Shown here in pieces: positions 1 through 9,318 of a stretch of DNA of 25,024 nucleotides. A program made the translations under genes and the position numbers. Positions within the stretch are counted from its first letter, which is position 1. Each line of letters starts with the position of its first letter. This DNA comes from a virus: the IMG/VR virus record IMGVR_UViG_3300042521_002270, positions 1-25,024 of that record; one strand, 5' to 3'. The notes under the pieces were generated by a model, which saw nothing but the letters and a program-made list of their open reading frames with translations, was not told the DNA's origin and searched no databases.

Positions 1-117
1 AGGGCTAGGTACTGGGCTAGGCACCGGACTTGGTACTGGGCTAGGCACCGGACTTGGTACTGGGCTAGGCACCGGACTTGGTACTGGGCTAGGCACCGGA
101 CTTGGTACTGGACTTGG
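1..117. repeat. 24-bp tandem repeat encoding PSPVPSPV
   Basis: About four and a half copies of a 24-base unit (plus-strand form GGTACTGGGCTAGGCACCGG followed by ACTT), nearly identical, with a 12-base half-unit that matches at protein level (PSPV). The array runs off the left edge, so its copy number is unknown. It is in frame within the partial gene at 1-855. Near-identity at the DNA level points to recent expansion by slippage or recombination. Confidence 0.93.
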
Positions 118-855
118 TATATCACATAGATATCCACATAGATATCTACCGATGCCTTGATAAAAATAGTTAACTGTTGATGATGTATTGTTGGTGTTCA
201 ATTCAAACCCATTTACAAAATATGAACCTGACAAATATAAATTGTGGTTACCATCGTCGGCTATATATGCAACTATATCGCCGGTTTGGTTGTTTATTAA
301 AATGCTTTTTGGTCTAATGCGATCACCACTTTGAGTAACATTGAGTGTATAACTTACAAACTTATCGTCAAGATTTAATTGTGCTAACGATGTATCATAT
401 CCGTCAAAACCAAACTGTTGGTATGCATTGTTATAATTATTATAATACATCTTTTTTATTGTATTATAAACTTGTCCTTGATATGTTCCGTCCAAATTAG
501 TAGGATTTGTAAGAGGATTATAATTTGGGTCACCAACAGGGTAAAATACAGAACTTGAAGGTATATATAAACCTAATCTGAAAGACGGATTGTTTTGATC
601 AGTAAATGGAGAGCAGGCTAAAAATCCATTTGTATTGTATGTTGAACCATCACATACATAATTAATTGTAGCAAACGATCCTGTTTGTAAACTATTGTAG
701 TTGTAATCACATTCCTGTATAGGAATGAGCAACGGAAAATCATACGTACCGTCACTAGCTAGAATGAGGTCGTAAAATATATTATCAGAAACCTTTTTCT
801 TAGCTACTGCAAATGTAGTAATCTGTATATCTTGATTTTTGAGAAATTTAATCAT
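1..855 (-). CDS. Partial phage structural protein ending in a Pro-Ser-Pro-Val repeat
   Basis: The frame is open from an ATG at 855 to the left edge, giving 285 residues with no stop; the C-terminus lies outside the window. It begins MIKFLKNQDIQITTFAVAKK. The body is rich in Asn, Tyr, Ser and Gly, like the neighbouring virion proteins. After a short Cys-containing stretch (RYLCGYLCD) it becomes an uninterrupted PSPV repeat of about 39 residues that runs to the edge. Such proline-rich tracts usually form stiff extended linkers, so a stalk or linker leading to a distal domain is plausible, but that is inference. I do not recognise the N-terminal family. It lies 35 bases downstream of the structural gene ending at 891. 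It has no Shine-Dalgarno sequence but has TATTTATA five bases before the ATG. A tail-fibre or baseplate-attached role is the best guess from position. Confidence 0.85.
   Translation of the reverse strand, partial: MIKFLKNQDIQITTFAVAKKKVSDNIFYDLILASDGTYDFPLLIPIQECDYNYNSLQTGSFATINYVCDGSTYNTNGFLACSPFTDQNNPSFRLGLYIPSSSVFYPVGDPNYNPLTNPTNLDGTYQGQVYNTIKKMYYNNYNNAYQQFGFDGYDTSLAQLNLDDKFVSYTLNVTQSGDRIRPKSILINNQTGDIVAYIADDGNHNLYLSGSYFVNGFELNTNNTSSTVNYFYQGIGRYLCGYLCDIPSPVPSPVPSPVPSPVPSPVPSPVPSPVPSPVPSPVPSP
123..146. repeat. Perfect 12-bp direct duplication
   Basis: CACATAGATATC occurs twice back to back on the plus strand. On the coding strand this gives the repeated residues YLCG and YLCD. It lies just before the PSPV array in the same gene and places two Cys residues four positions apart. 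Confidence 0.85.
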
Positions 856-860
856 CCCAA

Positions 861-868
861 TATAAATA
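861..868 (-). promoter_or_regulatory. TAYTTATA start-proximal box (TATTTATA)
   Basis: TATTTATA on the minus strand, five bases (TTGGG) before the ATG at 855. One of seven exact matches placed 3-7 bases before a start codon. This one lies within a run of structural genes, with no terminator before it. Confidence 0.5.
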
Positions 869-890
869 GGAAAAATTAAACTTATTTAAA

Positions 891-2012
891 TTAAAAATCA
901 ATTCTACACTTAATCAACAATTCATTATCAAATGTTTTTTGTGTAGGTTTACTTAATTTACCTACGGCCAATAATTCGTTATTAGAATCATATAGACCGA
1001 TGGTAGTAATATAAGTGGTTGGATTACTAATTAATTGAGGATAAATAATTGTACCTTTTGTTAAACCGTCCGTACCATCCGAAACGAATGTTGGATTGTT
1101 ACTATAATTAAACTCTTTGTTCTTAACTCTGATAAAATAGTTGGTGGAAGGTACAAATTCACTCTTTCTCACGGCCATATTACGAGTTGATCTTCTTAAA
1201 CTATTATAGAATTTACGAATCCAATCTCTCCAATAATTTTTGAACTGTGTTGATGTAGCATTTGATGGTCTTGTAGATGTAATCTGAGGACTGCCACTTG
1301 GACTTGTAGGAGTAATGCCGACTTTAGCATCCAATTTGATTGCATTAAAAACTACGATGCCTGTAGTTGGATAAAACAATCCAATTCCTTCATAAACAGC
1401 GGTTACAGTGCTGCCTTTTGTATATGGTGTAGGTACACCGTTAACAATTGATCCTGAAATTAAATTGTATACATTTTGTTGTGTATTTACCACCTGAGAA
1501 TCATCTATATAAGAATATTGTCCACGGGATCCGGTAAGATTTATTTGGATTTGACCTGGGTCAATTTGATCTTGGAATTTATCTGCTACATAATTAACTA
1601 CAAAAATTGCAGAACTATCTACCGCTGAATCTACACTACTAGAAGCAAAACTAAAATAGGTATCTCCAGGTTGTAATAAGGTATTCTTATATTGAGTATA
1701 TGTTACCTTTGTTTCATTGGTAAATACCTTAGCTATACTTTGACCAGAATAGTCAAAATAACTACTACCAGAATTATAGTAATCACCGTATGTGATGGAA
1801 AAATATTGATCTCCGCCGCTATAAACGTCAATATAATACTGTCCGTTTTTAACATCAAAAGGACTTGAACCGGTCAACACGTTAGCTTGTGCTGATGCCG
1901 AGGTAAATGTAGATTGTGCAACGGTCAAACTACCAGTACCAAACATACCCGATGATACTTGGTTAATTCTACCTGCTACTATATCGTCTGGAGTAAATGG
2001 AGTAAATATCAT
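891..2012 (-). CDS. Phage virion structural protein, baseplate/tail region
   Basis: 373 residues beginning MIFTPFTPDDIVAGRINQVS. There is no signal peptide or membrane segment. The N-terminal two thirds are rich in Ser, Tyr, Gly and Thr, as in beta-structured tail proteins. A basic Arg-rich patch (YWRDWIRKFYNSLRRSTRN, around residues 262-280) is followed by a C-terminal region with YFIRVKNKEFNYSNNP and YITTIGLYDSNNELLAVGKL. From memory, that style of C-terminus occurs in uncharacterised virion proteins of large T4-like phages; I cannot check it here. It ends 35 bases before the partial gene at 855 and starts six bases after the stop of the gene at 2019-2660, so it is probably cotranscribed. 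No Shine-Dalgarno is seen. Virion component is likely; the specific subunit is unknown. Confidence 0.85.
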   Translation of the reverse strand: MIFTPFTPDDIVAGRINQVSSGMFGTGSLTVAQSTFTSASAQANVLTGSSPFDVKNGQYYIDVYSGGDQYFSITYGDYYNSGSSYFDYSGQSIAKVFTNETKVTYTQYKNTLLQPGDTYFSFASSSVDSAVDSSAIFVVNYVADKFQDQIDPGQIQINLTGSRGQYSYIDDSQVVNTQQNVYNLISGSIVNGVPTPYTKGSTVTAVYEGIGLFYPTTGIVVFNAIKLDAKVGITPTSPSGSPQITSTRPSNATSTQFKNYWRDWIRKFYNSLRRSTRNMAVRKSEFVPSTNYFIRVKNKEFNYSNNPTFVSDGTDGLTKGTIIYPQLISNPTTYITTIGLYDSNNELLAVGKLSKPTQKTFDNELLIKCRIDF

Positions 2013-2018
2013 AATTTA

Positions 2019-2660
2019 TTAGTTCGTAGTTGGAACGCTTACAGTAACGTTGATTGAAGCACTACCACCACTTTCATTACCAATCAGTGTAATATTTGTT
2101 GTGGTTGTCTTTGACAATGAACCGTTTGGTATAAATCTGAACTTATTACCCACAACAACTTGAGATGCTTGTGAAGCAAGATCGCCTGAGAATGTAGGAA
2201 TTGTCGCTGTAGCTGAATTCAAACTATTTGTTTCAGTTACTACAAGTGTACCAACATTTTTATTTGCCAAAATAGCTGTATAACCCAAAGTTACGTTGTA
2301 AACAGGACTTGTATTAGGAACGATGTCAATTGCCGCCGTATATGTACGTGGTACGGAGATTACAGGTGGCGCTATACTGATTGTTGGTACAGAAGTAACA
2401 CCATCATTGAGTGTTACTAACTTGTATTTCATAGTTTGAGTTTCGTCTGTAACAGGCTCCATAATCGGAGTATTACGAATTGCAATATCAAAGTATGCAC
2501 TGCCCATCGGATGTGTTGGATTATATTGTGTATAATCGATTTCATCGTCCGCTAAAGCGAAAGCTGTAATGTTCAATCCGCCCGTCTTTGCCAATACTTC
2601 ACGACCCTTTTTTGTCAAAATTGCGTTGACGGTAAGAACGTTGTTATTAAGGTATGCCAT
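2019..2660 (-). CDS. Phage structural protein with conserved N-terminal module and Thr/Val-rich C-terminus
   Basis: 213 residues beginning MAYLNNNVLTVNAILTKKGR. The N-terminal half has a recognisable style (LTKKGREVLAKTGGLNITAF, then ALADDEIDY and NPTHPMGSAYFD) that I associate with uncharacterised structural proteins of T4-like phages of aquatic bacteria; this is recalled, not searched. From about residue 95 it becomes Thr/Val/Ser-rich with alternating hydrophobics, suggesting one immunoglobulin-like or other beta-sandwich domain. There is no catalytic motif. It lies between the large tail protein upstream (49-base gap) and the structural gene at 891-2012 (six-base gap). The leader is A/T only, with TATTTAAT a few bases before the ATG, a weak relative of the TAYTTATA box. 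The exact role is unknown. Confidence 0.85.
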   Translation of the reverse strand: MAYLNNNVLTVNAILTKKGREVLAKTGGLNITAFALADDEIDYTQYNPTHPMGSAYFDIAIRNTPIMEPVTDETQTMKYKLVTLNDGVTSVPTISIAPPVISVPRTYTAAIDIVPNTSPVYNVTLGYTAILANKNVGTLVVTETNSLNSATATIPTFSGDLASQASQVVVGNKFRFIPNGSLSKTTTTNITLIGNESGGSASINVTVSVPTTN

Positions 2661-2709
2661 ATATATTAAATAATTATCAATCGTTTTCGGTTTTTAATCA
2701 AAAAATGTG

Positions 2710-5700
2710 TTATAAATTCATAATATAATTGTTCAGACTAGCACTAGTACATGTAGAACATGTTAACGGTTGTTGTACGAACAAACTATTTGGAGCGCCG
2801 GCTGAACCAGTTAGAGTACCATACTTAGGGAAATTATCACTTTCAATATCTACACTCAAGAATCCTGGTATTGTAATAATAGGAGAACTTCCGTTTGGCA
2901 ATCCTTTACGGTTAACTGTTGTAGAAGCGTCATTTTGACCCTTAACATATGTATAATATGTCAATGCTCCGTTAGAAACTAGTTTAATGCCGTTAACTAT
3001 CTTATAGAAAGACCCAGAGACAGCCTGTTTTTTAACTCTAGAACCAACTCTTACAAATTTGCTCAAATGTCTTTCTGAATAACCATTACCGGACGATCCA
3101 CTATAAAGATTTTTTAGAGATCTACTTCCAGTTATTTGATTTGATAATTCACCGGATCCTGATCCAATTGATTGAATCAAATCATAACTTGATGTAAATG
3201 TGACGATTGCTGATCCTGTATTATTTGTGGATAAATAGTAATCGTTGGTTGGATATTTAACTACATTACGTACATTATAACCGTTGGAGTTTACATATAC
3301 ATTCTTACCATACTTAGCAAAGATAAAGTCTCTATCGTCCACAATGTCCTTAACTTCAAACAATGAAAAGTTACGTGTGTTGTTATCGGTCTTAAGACTG
3401 TTTATACCAGTGATATCTATAATTGAGTAACTAGAAGTATCATTCGTATCAAGTAAGGATGATGTAAATTTAGGATTGATATTAAACAAAATTAAACTTG
3501 AAGTTGTATTTGGATCCAACGGAGAAAATACAGCATCTTTATAGTTAAATTTTACACGTTCAAATATTGATGGTTCTAACAACAAGCCGGTTTTTAAAGT
3601 ACTACGAGTTGGTGTCAACTTTTTAACAAAGTCAAAAATAGAAAAGTCAATATAAAACCTATAAGTGGTATAATATTCTTGTGGATATGTGTACTTAATA
3701 TTTGCAGCTGCAAATTCTTTTTGTCTCAACTTTAATTCAGGATAATTTCTTGCCGTTAAATATTTTGGATCGCCGATTATATCACTAATTCCTTCCTTAC
3801 CCAAAAAGTCTTCAATTTTAGTGTTTAAATAACTATATGGAGATATATAATATCCAATTAGATTAGAATCACTTCCTAAAATATCGTTAGTATACGTAGA
3901 GTATTCATATGGAACCAAGTTTGAACTAACACGTTGGTCAATTTTATTTATATTAGCATTTGCCTTGTAATTGGGTCCGTATCTATTTGAATTAATAGCC
4001 TGTTTAACATTAAACTTCTCAAATTGATATGGAAATGTATCGACTGATGCACTATCACAATATGGTACCCCACGTGCAATTAAATCTTGATCGAAATTAT
4101 ACGCACTAAATGTATTTGTGTATTTATAGTTTTGATTTGGTACGACTGTATATACACTTCCTTGTGTATATAAATTAACAGGAGTATCAAATGACCACAA
4201 ATAATACATATTCTCATATATCAATCCCTTTTCAGGTATAGAAATAGAATTTAGATTATAAGAATGTTCTTGAAAATCACTATCACTCAAAGCATACTTT
4301 TCAACTTTAATCTTATCGATGTTTCCTAGGAAATAAATTGAACTAGAATAATTACCTACATAATAACTTCCCGTAGAAAAGAATTGATTTTGATTGTACA
4401 ATATAGTCTTCTTTTTAACATCCGTAAAATTCAACTGACTTCCATAGTACTGATTTACCTTTAATGTATACGTGTGAGGAACAAATTTATCAGCTGCTGA
4501 AGAGGTCAGTGATTGTGTTAAATTGTATGATTGTGTAATTGTGTATAAAGAATCAAACTCAATAGTATCATTTGGTTGTTTTCTTAACATGAACGTATAG
4601 AAATCACCATTTAAATAAGGCAGTTCAATAGTAGATATACTAGATGTCGTTAAAGACTCTTTAGGAGTAAACTCAAATACTAATTTTGCAGATTGTGCTT
4701 GTGTAGTCTTATAAAGATAAATTTGCCAATCAACCTTTTTATTTCTTATCTTTTTAATTAATGGAATTCTATCTCTAAAATTATACTGTGTGAATTGATT
4801 TGATCTAAATGTACCTTCGATTGTAGATACACCTGTAAATCTTTCTACACATGAACGTGTTATTTGACTGTTTACACTTCCACTTATACTTCCACTATAA
4901 AACTGTTGTCCTGCAAACAATTTATATTCACTTCCTGTAAAGTTAAATTTGATGTATTGGTTGTTATCAAACTTAGTAGCATATATTATGTCATCAAAGT
5001 CATAAAATACATTTCTATTGGCCAATACGTCCGGACTTGTATATTCAACTACATTGATTAAATCTGAAGAAACGCCAAATATAGATCGAATCAAGTTAAA
5101 AGAATCAGATGTACCTTTTGTCTTATAAATGTAAGGTAAATTGTTGGTTATACGATTGAAAATAGACTTTGCATACGTAAAGTAAGATGAAGATAAACTT
5201 CCGGTCAATTGATTTTGATCAAACAATAACTGTGCAATGTTGCTTTTATTAAATTTAACGTTCGTAACATCCCAGTTAAAATTATTTAATAACTCTTCGA
5301 TATAATTTTTTGGATAATGATTATTATCATTATAATCAATTGGGTATGACTTAGGAAACTTTTTGATAAATACCAAAATATTATCGAAAAAATGACCAAC
5401 CATTGCTGTGAACTTTACATAATCACCATAAACAGACTCGCTCTTAATATAGTCAGGCAATTGATAAAATAGACTATTGAAATTGTTTTTATCAAAGTCA
5501 ACACCTTGATCTAGTTTGTCATCAATGCTTCCTGTATAGTAAAACAAATATGACTCATATTCATCAAAACTATCAAGTAAAGAAATCTGTTCCTCAATAA
5601 CAATCTTTAAATCTTGTGAATATGAAGCCGAAATCGATACGTTTGTTGTAGCCGATGATTTGGTTTTAATCGTTGCTTTAGTAACGTCATACGATTCATA

Positions 5701-7173
5701 CTTAGATAACTTACTTTTAGCAATCTTGGTTCGTAACTCAGCTGACGAAAAGTTGATAAAGTTACTAAAATCACTGTAATTTATTAATAAATCGTTTATT
5801 TTTTGTTGTAAACGAGACTCTGCTGCAAATAATGTATTTGATTTATTATCGTCAAACTTATCATTCGTAGGGTTTACGGTTGGAGTTACCACACTGAAAT
5901 TAACACCATTCAAATAAACTTTTTTAGATATAGGTGCCGTATATAAATTGGTTTTGAAATATAATGGTGATAAAGAAATGTTTGATATCCAACAAGTATC
6001 TTTTATACTATATTGTAATGGAAGAGGTTGGTCCAATTTAATCTGTACATTTACTCTACCATCAACTGGATTTATATAACTTGTATGATTTAAAAATTTA
6101 ACCAAATTACCGTTGTCAAAATTTAAAGCATTTTTAAAGAATCCATAAAACTTATCGTAATAATTTGTTAACAACTCAGTTGTTTTTGGAGATAACCAAT
6201 CTCCGAAAATTATTTGTACGAATACGTTTAATGTTTCTTGTAGATCTACGTCGGTTAGTGTTGTACGTTGTAGAATTGCATCTTGACTTACTTTAGTAAC
6301 TATAATTTGAAACGCAGTCAATATTTCATCACGGCTAAATTCAGTTTCGTTGTATTGATATACGAAATTTCTTAATTGTTCTGCTATACCAACAAACTTA
6401 ACATTTTGACTTACAACTGAATCGGGATCAAATGATAAATTTATATTCTTATCATATCCAACATATGTGGAGTCGATGAACTCTTGCAATTCAGCGACTG
6501 ATTTAAAACCTAATAATTCTGCGTATTTAAAATAATTAAAATTATTACGTTCCAAATTAAAACTAGTATCAATAGTATTGTTATTGATAATCGGAATAAT
6601 TTCATCTATTATTTGTAAAAATACAAACTTTTTATCTGCAAATGCTGATATTTTAACAGAATCTAATCTATTGGTTTCATTTAGATTTGTATTGAATGCA
6701 AACGATAAACGAATTTCAGTTCTACTAGGAGAAATTTCTTTAATGAATAATTTATTTGTAGGATTTCCAGCGATATTTCTTATCGGATTATATAAAGCAT
6801 AATATAAACCAGGACTTAATTCATTTATTCTTAAATCAAATTGAGTATGTAATAACAAGTCATTATTATTCAAAGCATAATTTGTAAATGGATTTGCTAC
6901 TTTATACGATTGTGGTTGGTTATTAATATCTCTATAACTCGATTCTACAATACTAAAAGTTGTACTTGGAATTATTCTGTTAAATAAAATTGGTTGTTGA
7001 TTGCTATTATAAATGCTTAGTTCAATAATATCATCATTCGTGTCACCAAAGAATGCTTCATTGTCCACGATCTGTTGTTCATACAACGATTGTAAATCGC
7101 TGGATAAATAAGACGCACTTACTATACCGTAAGATAAATCTTGTTCATTGATTGTTAAATAATCGTAAGGCAT
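2710..7173 (-). CDS. Very large tail/baseplate protein with P2-I/gp7-like motif and lectin-like region
   Basis: 1487 residues, the largest gene here. Residues 580-712 resemble phage tail protein I / wedge proteins: a helical segment then NNLPYIYKTKGTSDSFNLIR and IFGVSSDLINVVEYT, a pattern (PY-x-KTKGT, xxGI/V-x-x-L) I know from P2-I-like proteins. Residues about 720-975 look like a concanavalin/LamG-type sandwich: a target-like start (NQYIKFNFTGSEYKLF), FYTFMLRKQPNDTIEF, HTYTLKVNQYYGSQ, and a closing IYFLGNIDKIKVEKYALSD. The remainder is Ser/Tyr/Asn-rich and ends CSTCTSASLNNYIMNL. It follows gp25 and gp6 homologues, the place of gp7 in T4 (1032 residues), so I infer a gp7-like wedge protein extended by a binding or display region. 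Its start is one base after the upstream stop (TAATATG). Domain calls come from motif recognition only. Confidence 0.88.
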   Translation of the reverse strand: MPYDYLTINEQDLSYGIVSASYLSSDLQSLYEQQIVDNEAFFGDTNDDIIELSIYNSNQQPILFNRIIPSTTFSIVESSYRDINNQPQSYKVANPFTNYALNNNDLLLHTQFDLRINELSPGLYYALYNPIRNIAGNPTNKLFIKEISPSRTEIRLSFAFNTNLNETNRLDSVKISAFADKKFVFLQIIDEIIPIINNNTIDTSFNLERNNFNYFKYAELLGFKSVAELQEFIDSTYVGYDKNINLSFDPDSVVSQNVKFVGIAEQLRNFVYQYNETEFSRDEILTAFQIIVTKVSQDAILQRTTLTDVDLQETLNVFVQIIFGDWLSPKTTELLTNYYDKFYGFFKNALNFDNGNLVKFLNHTSYINPVDGRVNVQIKLDQPLPLQYSIKDTCWISNISLSPLYFKTNLYTAPISKKVYLNGVNFSVVTPTVNPTNDKFDDNKSNTLFAAESRLQQKINDLLINYSDFSNFINFSSAELRTKIAKSKLSKYESYDVTKATIKTKSSATTNVSISASYSQDLKIVIEEQISLLDSFDEYESYLFYYTGSIDDKLDQGVDFDKNNFNSLFYQLPDYIKSESVYGDYVKFTAMVGHFFDNILVFIKKFPKSYPIDYNDNNHYPKNYIEELLNNFNWDVTNVKFNKSNIAQLLFDQNQLTGSLSSSYFTYAKSIFNRITNNLPYIYKTKGTSDSFNLIRSIFGVSSDLINVVEYTSPDVLANRNVFYDFDDIIYATKFDNNQYIKFNFTGSEYKLFAGQQFYSGSISGSVNSQITRSCVERFTGVSTIEGTFRSNQFTQYNFRDRIPLIKKIRNKKVDWQIYLYKTTQAQSAKLVFEFTPKESLTTSSISTIELPYLNGDFYTFMLRKQPNDTIEFDSLYTITQSYNLTQSLTSSAADKFVPHTYTLKVNQYYGSQLNFTDVKKKTILYNQNQFFSTGSYYVGNYSSSIYFLGNIDKIKVEKYALSDSDFQEHSYNLNSISIPEKGLIYENMYYLWSFDTPVNLYTQGSVYTVVPNQNYKYTNTFSAYNFDQDLIARGVPYCDSASVDTFPYQFEKFNVKQAINSNRYGPNYKANANINKIDQRVSSNLVPYEYSTYTNDILGSDSNLIGYYISPYSYLNTKIEDFLGKEGISDIIGDPKYLTARNYPELKLRQKEFAAANIKYTYPQEYYTTYRFYIDFSIFDFVKKLTPTRSTLKTGLLLEPSIFERVKFNYKDAVFSPLDPNTTSSLILFNINPKFTSSLLDTNDTSSYSIIDITGINSLKTDNNTRNFSLFEVKDIVDDRDFIFAKYGKNVYVNSNGYNVRNVVKYPTNDYYLSTNNTGSAIVTFTSSYDLIQSIGSGSGELSNQITGSRSLKNLYSGSSGNGYSERHLSKFVRVGSRVKKQAVSGSFYKIVNGIKLVSNGALTYYTYVKGQNDASTTVNRKGLPNGSSPIITIPGFLSVDIESDNFPKYGTLTGSAGAPNSLFVQQPLTCSTCTSASLNNYIMNL

Positions 7174-7174
7174 A

Positions 7175-7648
7175 TTATACTAGTGGTAAAAACGGAAAGT
7201 CATCTGAGAAATCCGAAGGAACTTTTCCTTGTCCCAACTGAATTCTTAAATTTAATATAGTGTTCTTTTGTGCATCAATTACTTGCTTATCATCGTTGTT
7301 TTCATATTTTTCAACGAGTTCGTTAACCGTTTGATTCAAAATTCTATTTTCGGCCAATAATTCATTATATTGTTGCAATACGTCGTTTATATTTTGCTTT
7401 TGCTGAGTTTCGGGCGTCTGTAATTCTGTAAAATCTGATGAATTTGAATCCACAATTTTGTTTTCATTATAGACAAACGTTTTTAATGGTACTTTTACAT
7501 AGTTAACATTTGCATTAACGGATTGTGCTACTGAGTATACTAGTTGTAGATTTCCAAATGAATCGGCATTATTGGTAAATGTACCAAAGTTTTTAAAAGC
7601 TGATACTTCATCAACCGCAACATCATAATTTAGTGGGATATTTGCCAT
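7175..7648 (-). CDS. Small tail-operon protein with central coiled coil
   Basis: 157 residues beginning MANIPLNYDVAVDEVSAFKN. The N-terminal 70 residues look globular. Residues about 78-135 form a predicted coiled coil with hydrophobic heptad positions (QKQNINDVLQQYNELLAENR, then ILNQTVNELVEKYE). The tail ends DDFPFLPLV, a hydrophobic Pro-containing tip. There is no signal or membrane segment. It is embedded in the baseplate operon: its ATG is one base after the stop of the DNRLRE-like gene, and its own stop is followed after one base by the ATG of the 1487-residue gene. A small trimerising or adaptor part of the tail is a reasonable guess; I do not recognise the family. Confidence 0.85.
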   Translation of the reverse strand: MANIPLNYDVAVDEVSAFKNFGTFTNNADSFGNLQLVYSVAQSVNANVNYVKVPLKTFVYNENKIVDSNSSDFTELQTPETQQKQNINDVLQQYNELLAENRILNQTVNELVEKYENNDDKQVIDAQKNTILNLRIQLGQGKVPSDFSDDFPFLPLV

Positions 7649-7649
7649 G

Positions 7650-9317
7650 TTATCTTGTTATCTTAAATATTTTCTGAGTGTCCGTAATGTCAACGGTTCC
7701 ATCAGCATATTCAGCTTTAATAAATATTTTCAAATATCTTTCTTGTGGTAAACCAGTTGTTTGTAATTTGAAATAATTTCCATTATTAGGTTCACAACTC
7801 AACTTCGTATATCGATCAAATCCTACTAAAACTTCTTCTGATTCAGCGTCCTTAATCATATAATAAGAACTCGTAGGAAGATATTTAGGAGTCACCATTA
7901 CTGGTTGTTGATATGCTTTTTGAAAGTTCTTTAATGGATATCTATCTCTAGCAAATACATAAATCTTAGGTAAACTACCAGCTTTATAAGCATCTTTCAA
8001 ATAGTTCAATGTAATTAAATTCTGAATTGATCCAGAAACAGGCTTCAAACTTCCGGTTATGAATACACTGTCATCCCAAGCTACATCAACATATGGGCTA
8101 TAAATGGTATTTGTATCTCTACTAAAGAACTGTAACAACCCATTTGTTTGTTGTAATGGCGGAGTAGAAATCTCTAAAGAACTTATTAAAACCAAACCTT
8201 GATTAGGTACACATCCACATAACCAAGATCTAACAATTCTAGTTATATCCATAGAAATGTCACTTTGTTGTCCGTAGCTAAAAGATTGACTACAAATTAA
8301 ACTTGAGTTTACTAAAGATGGATATTTAGAAGAATTACAAATCCATTTTGGTTTATTGGTATATGTAGCCGGAACCTTATAAAACCATGTACCGCCTTGA
8401 TTTTGAAAACTAGCACTTGAATACGATGCGGTCAACAAATAGTCTACCTGTGTGTAACTGTTTGTGATTTGACTACCATACCAAATACCGTTTCCATCAT
8501 AATTTTTATAATTCCAACTAGCACCCAATTGAGATCCGTTGTCTGCATATCTACCGTTTCCATTGTTCCAACTTTGACTAATTGGATACGCATAAATTTT
8601 ATAGTTTAGTGGCAAGTTTCTAGCACCGCACGATTTTAAGTTGAGTGTAAATTTAATATTTGATCCGCTAATATTATTACTTGATATAGACTGACTTAAT
8701 TCACTTATATCAAACTTAAGTAATGTTCTAGAGAATTCAGGATAATTTAAATAAGTTGCTGTAGATGGTCTAGTAAATGAACCGCTATATTGACCTTTAA
8801 AATACCCGGTGAAATTTGTTACATTAACAAAATAAGACACACTTGAGGTGTTGGTGTTAATGATCGATTTAAAACTTGAACTTGAAAAACTACCACTGAA
8901 AGATCTACTCACACAATTTGATCCTGTGATACTTCCAACAAATCTTCCAGCTGCAAGTGTTGCTGATCCAGAAATATAAAGTGACTTTCTAGGAACGGTT
9001 GTTACATTAGACAATCTACCTGTAAAATTAGCTATAAATGATGTGAATGGTATAACGGATGAAGTTAAATTGTATGAATACCATTTACTTCCCGAATAAA
9101 TAAACAACGAAGATGTGGTATAAGCTAACCAACCATTGTTACCATATGATGATGCAGTAACTGGAGCTGGATGCCAATTAGGATCGGTGTATACAGTTGT
9201 AGTACCTTTGTTGGATGCATAAATTTCCAAAATTTCATCAATTCCAAAGTTTTTATCAATGAATTCTGGTGAATTATTTATGTAAGTGTCTTGAGATGGA
9301 TAAATAAATGTATGCAT
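7650..9317 (-). CDS. Structural protein with a split DNRLRE-like domain
   Basis: 555 residues. The start (FIYPSQDTYI, residues 4-13, then NFGIDEILEIYAS) and the later blocks SRTLLKFDIS (196-205) and ISMDITRIVRSWLCG (354-368), PNQGLVLIS match the DNRLRE/CBM-like pattern known from bacterial surface proteins: a DTYI opening, an R-x-LLxFD strand, a D(V/I)T-x-x-V-x-x-W strand and a following G-(F/L)-x-L strand. The domain is interrupted by about 150 residues rich in GSF/TGS repeats (for example SRSFSGSFSSSSF) that resemble the fibre proteins at 19209-22843. The C-terminal 140 residues hold a different beta-rich region (LPKIYVFARDRYPLKNF). It sits one base after the gp6-like gene (TAATATG) in the baseplate operon. 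A surface-exposed tail protein, possibly carbohydrate-binding, is inferred. Confidence 0.87.
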   Translation of the reverse strand: MHTFIYPSQDTYINNSPEFIDKNFGIDEILEIYASNKGTTTVYTDPNWHPAPVTASSYGNNGWLAYTTSSLFIYSGSKWYSYNLTSSVIPFTSFIANFTGRLSNVTTVPRKSLYISGSATLAAGRFVGSITGSNCVSRSFSGSFSSSSFKSIINTNTSSVSYFVNVTNFTGYFKGQYSGSFTRPSTATYLNYPEFSRTLLKFDISELSQSISSNNISGSNIKFTLNLKSCGARNLPLNYKIYAYPISQSWNNGNGRYADNGSQLGASWNYKNYDGNGIWYGSQITNSYTQVDYLLTASYSSASFQNQGGTWFYKVPATYTNKPKWICNSSKYPSLVNSSLICSQSFSYGQQSDISMDITRIVRSWLCGCVPNQGLVLISSLEISTPPLQQTNGLLQFFSRDTNTIYSPYVDVAWDDSVFITGSLKPVSGSIQNLITLNYLKDAYKAGSLPKIYVFARDRYPLKNFQKAYQQPVMVTPKYLPTSSYYMIKDAESEEVLVGFDRYTKLSCEPNNGNYFKLQTTGLPQERYLKIFIKAEYADGTVDITDTQKIFKITR

Positions 9318-9318
9318 A

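Noticed and set aside
1-120. CRISPR-like array
   Set aside because: Units are contiguous without unique spacers and encode an in-frame PSPV repeat.
2729-2938. Plus-strand frames within the 1487-residue gene (also 4864-5061 and 6578-6802)
   Set aside because: Short, without start signals, and fully inside a well-supported minus-strand gene.
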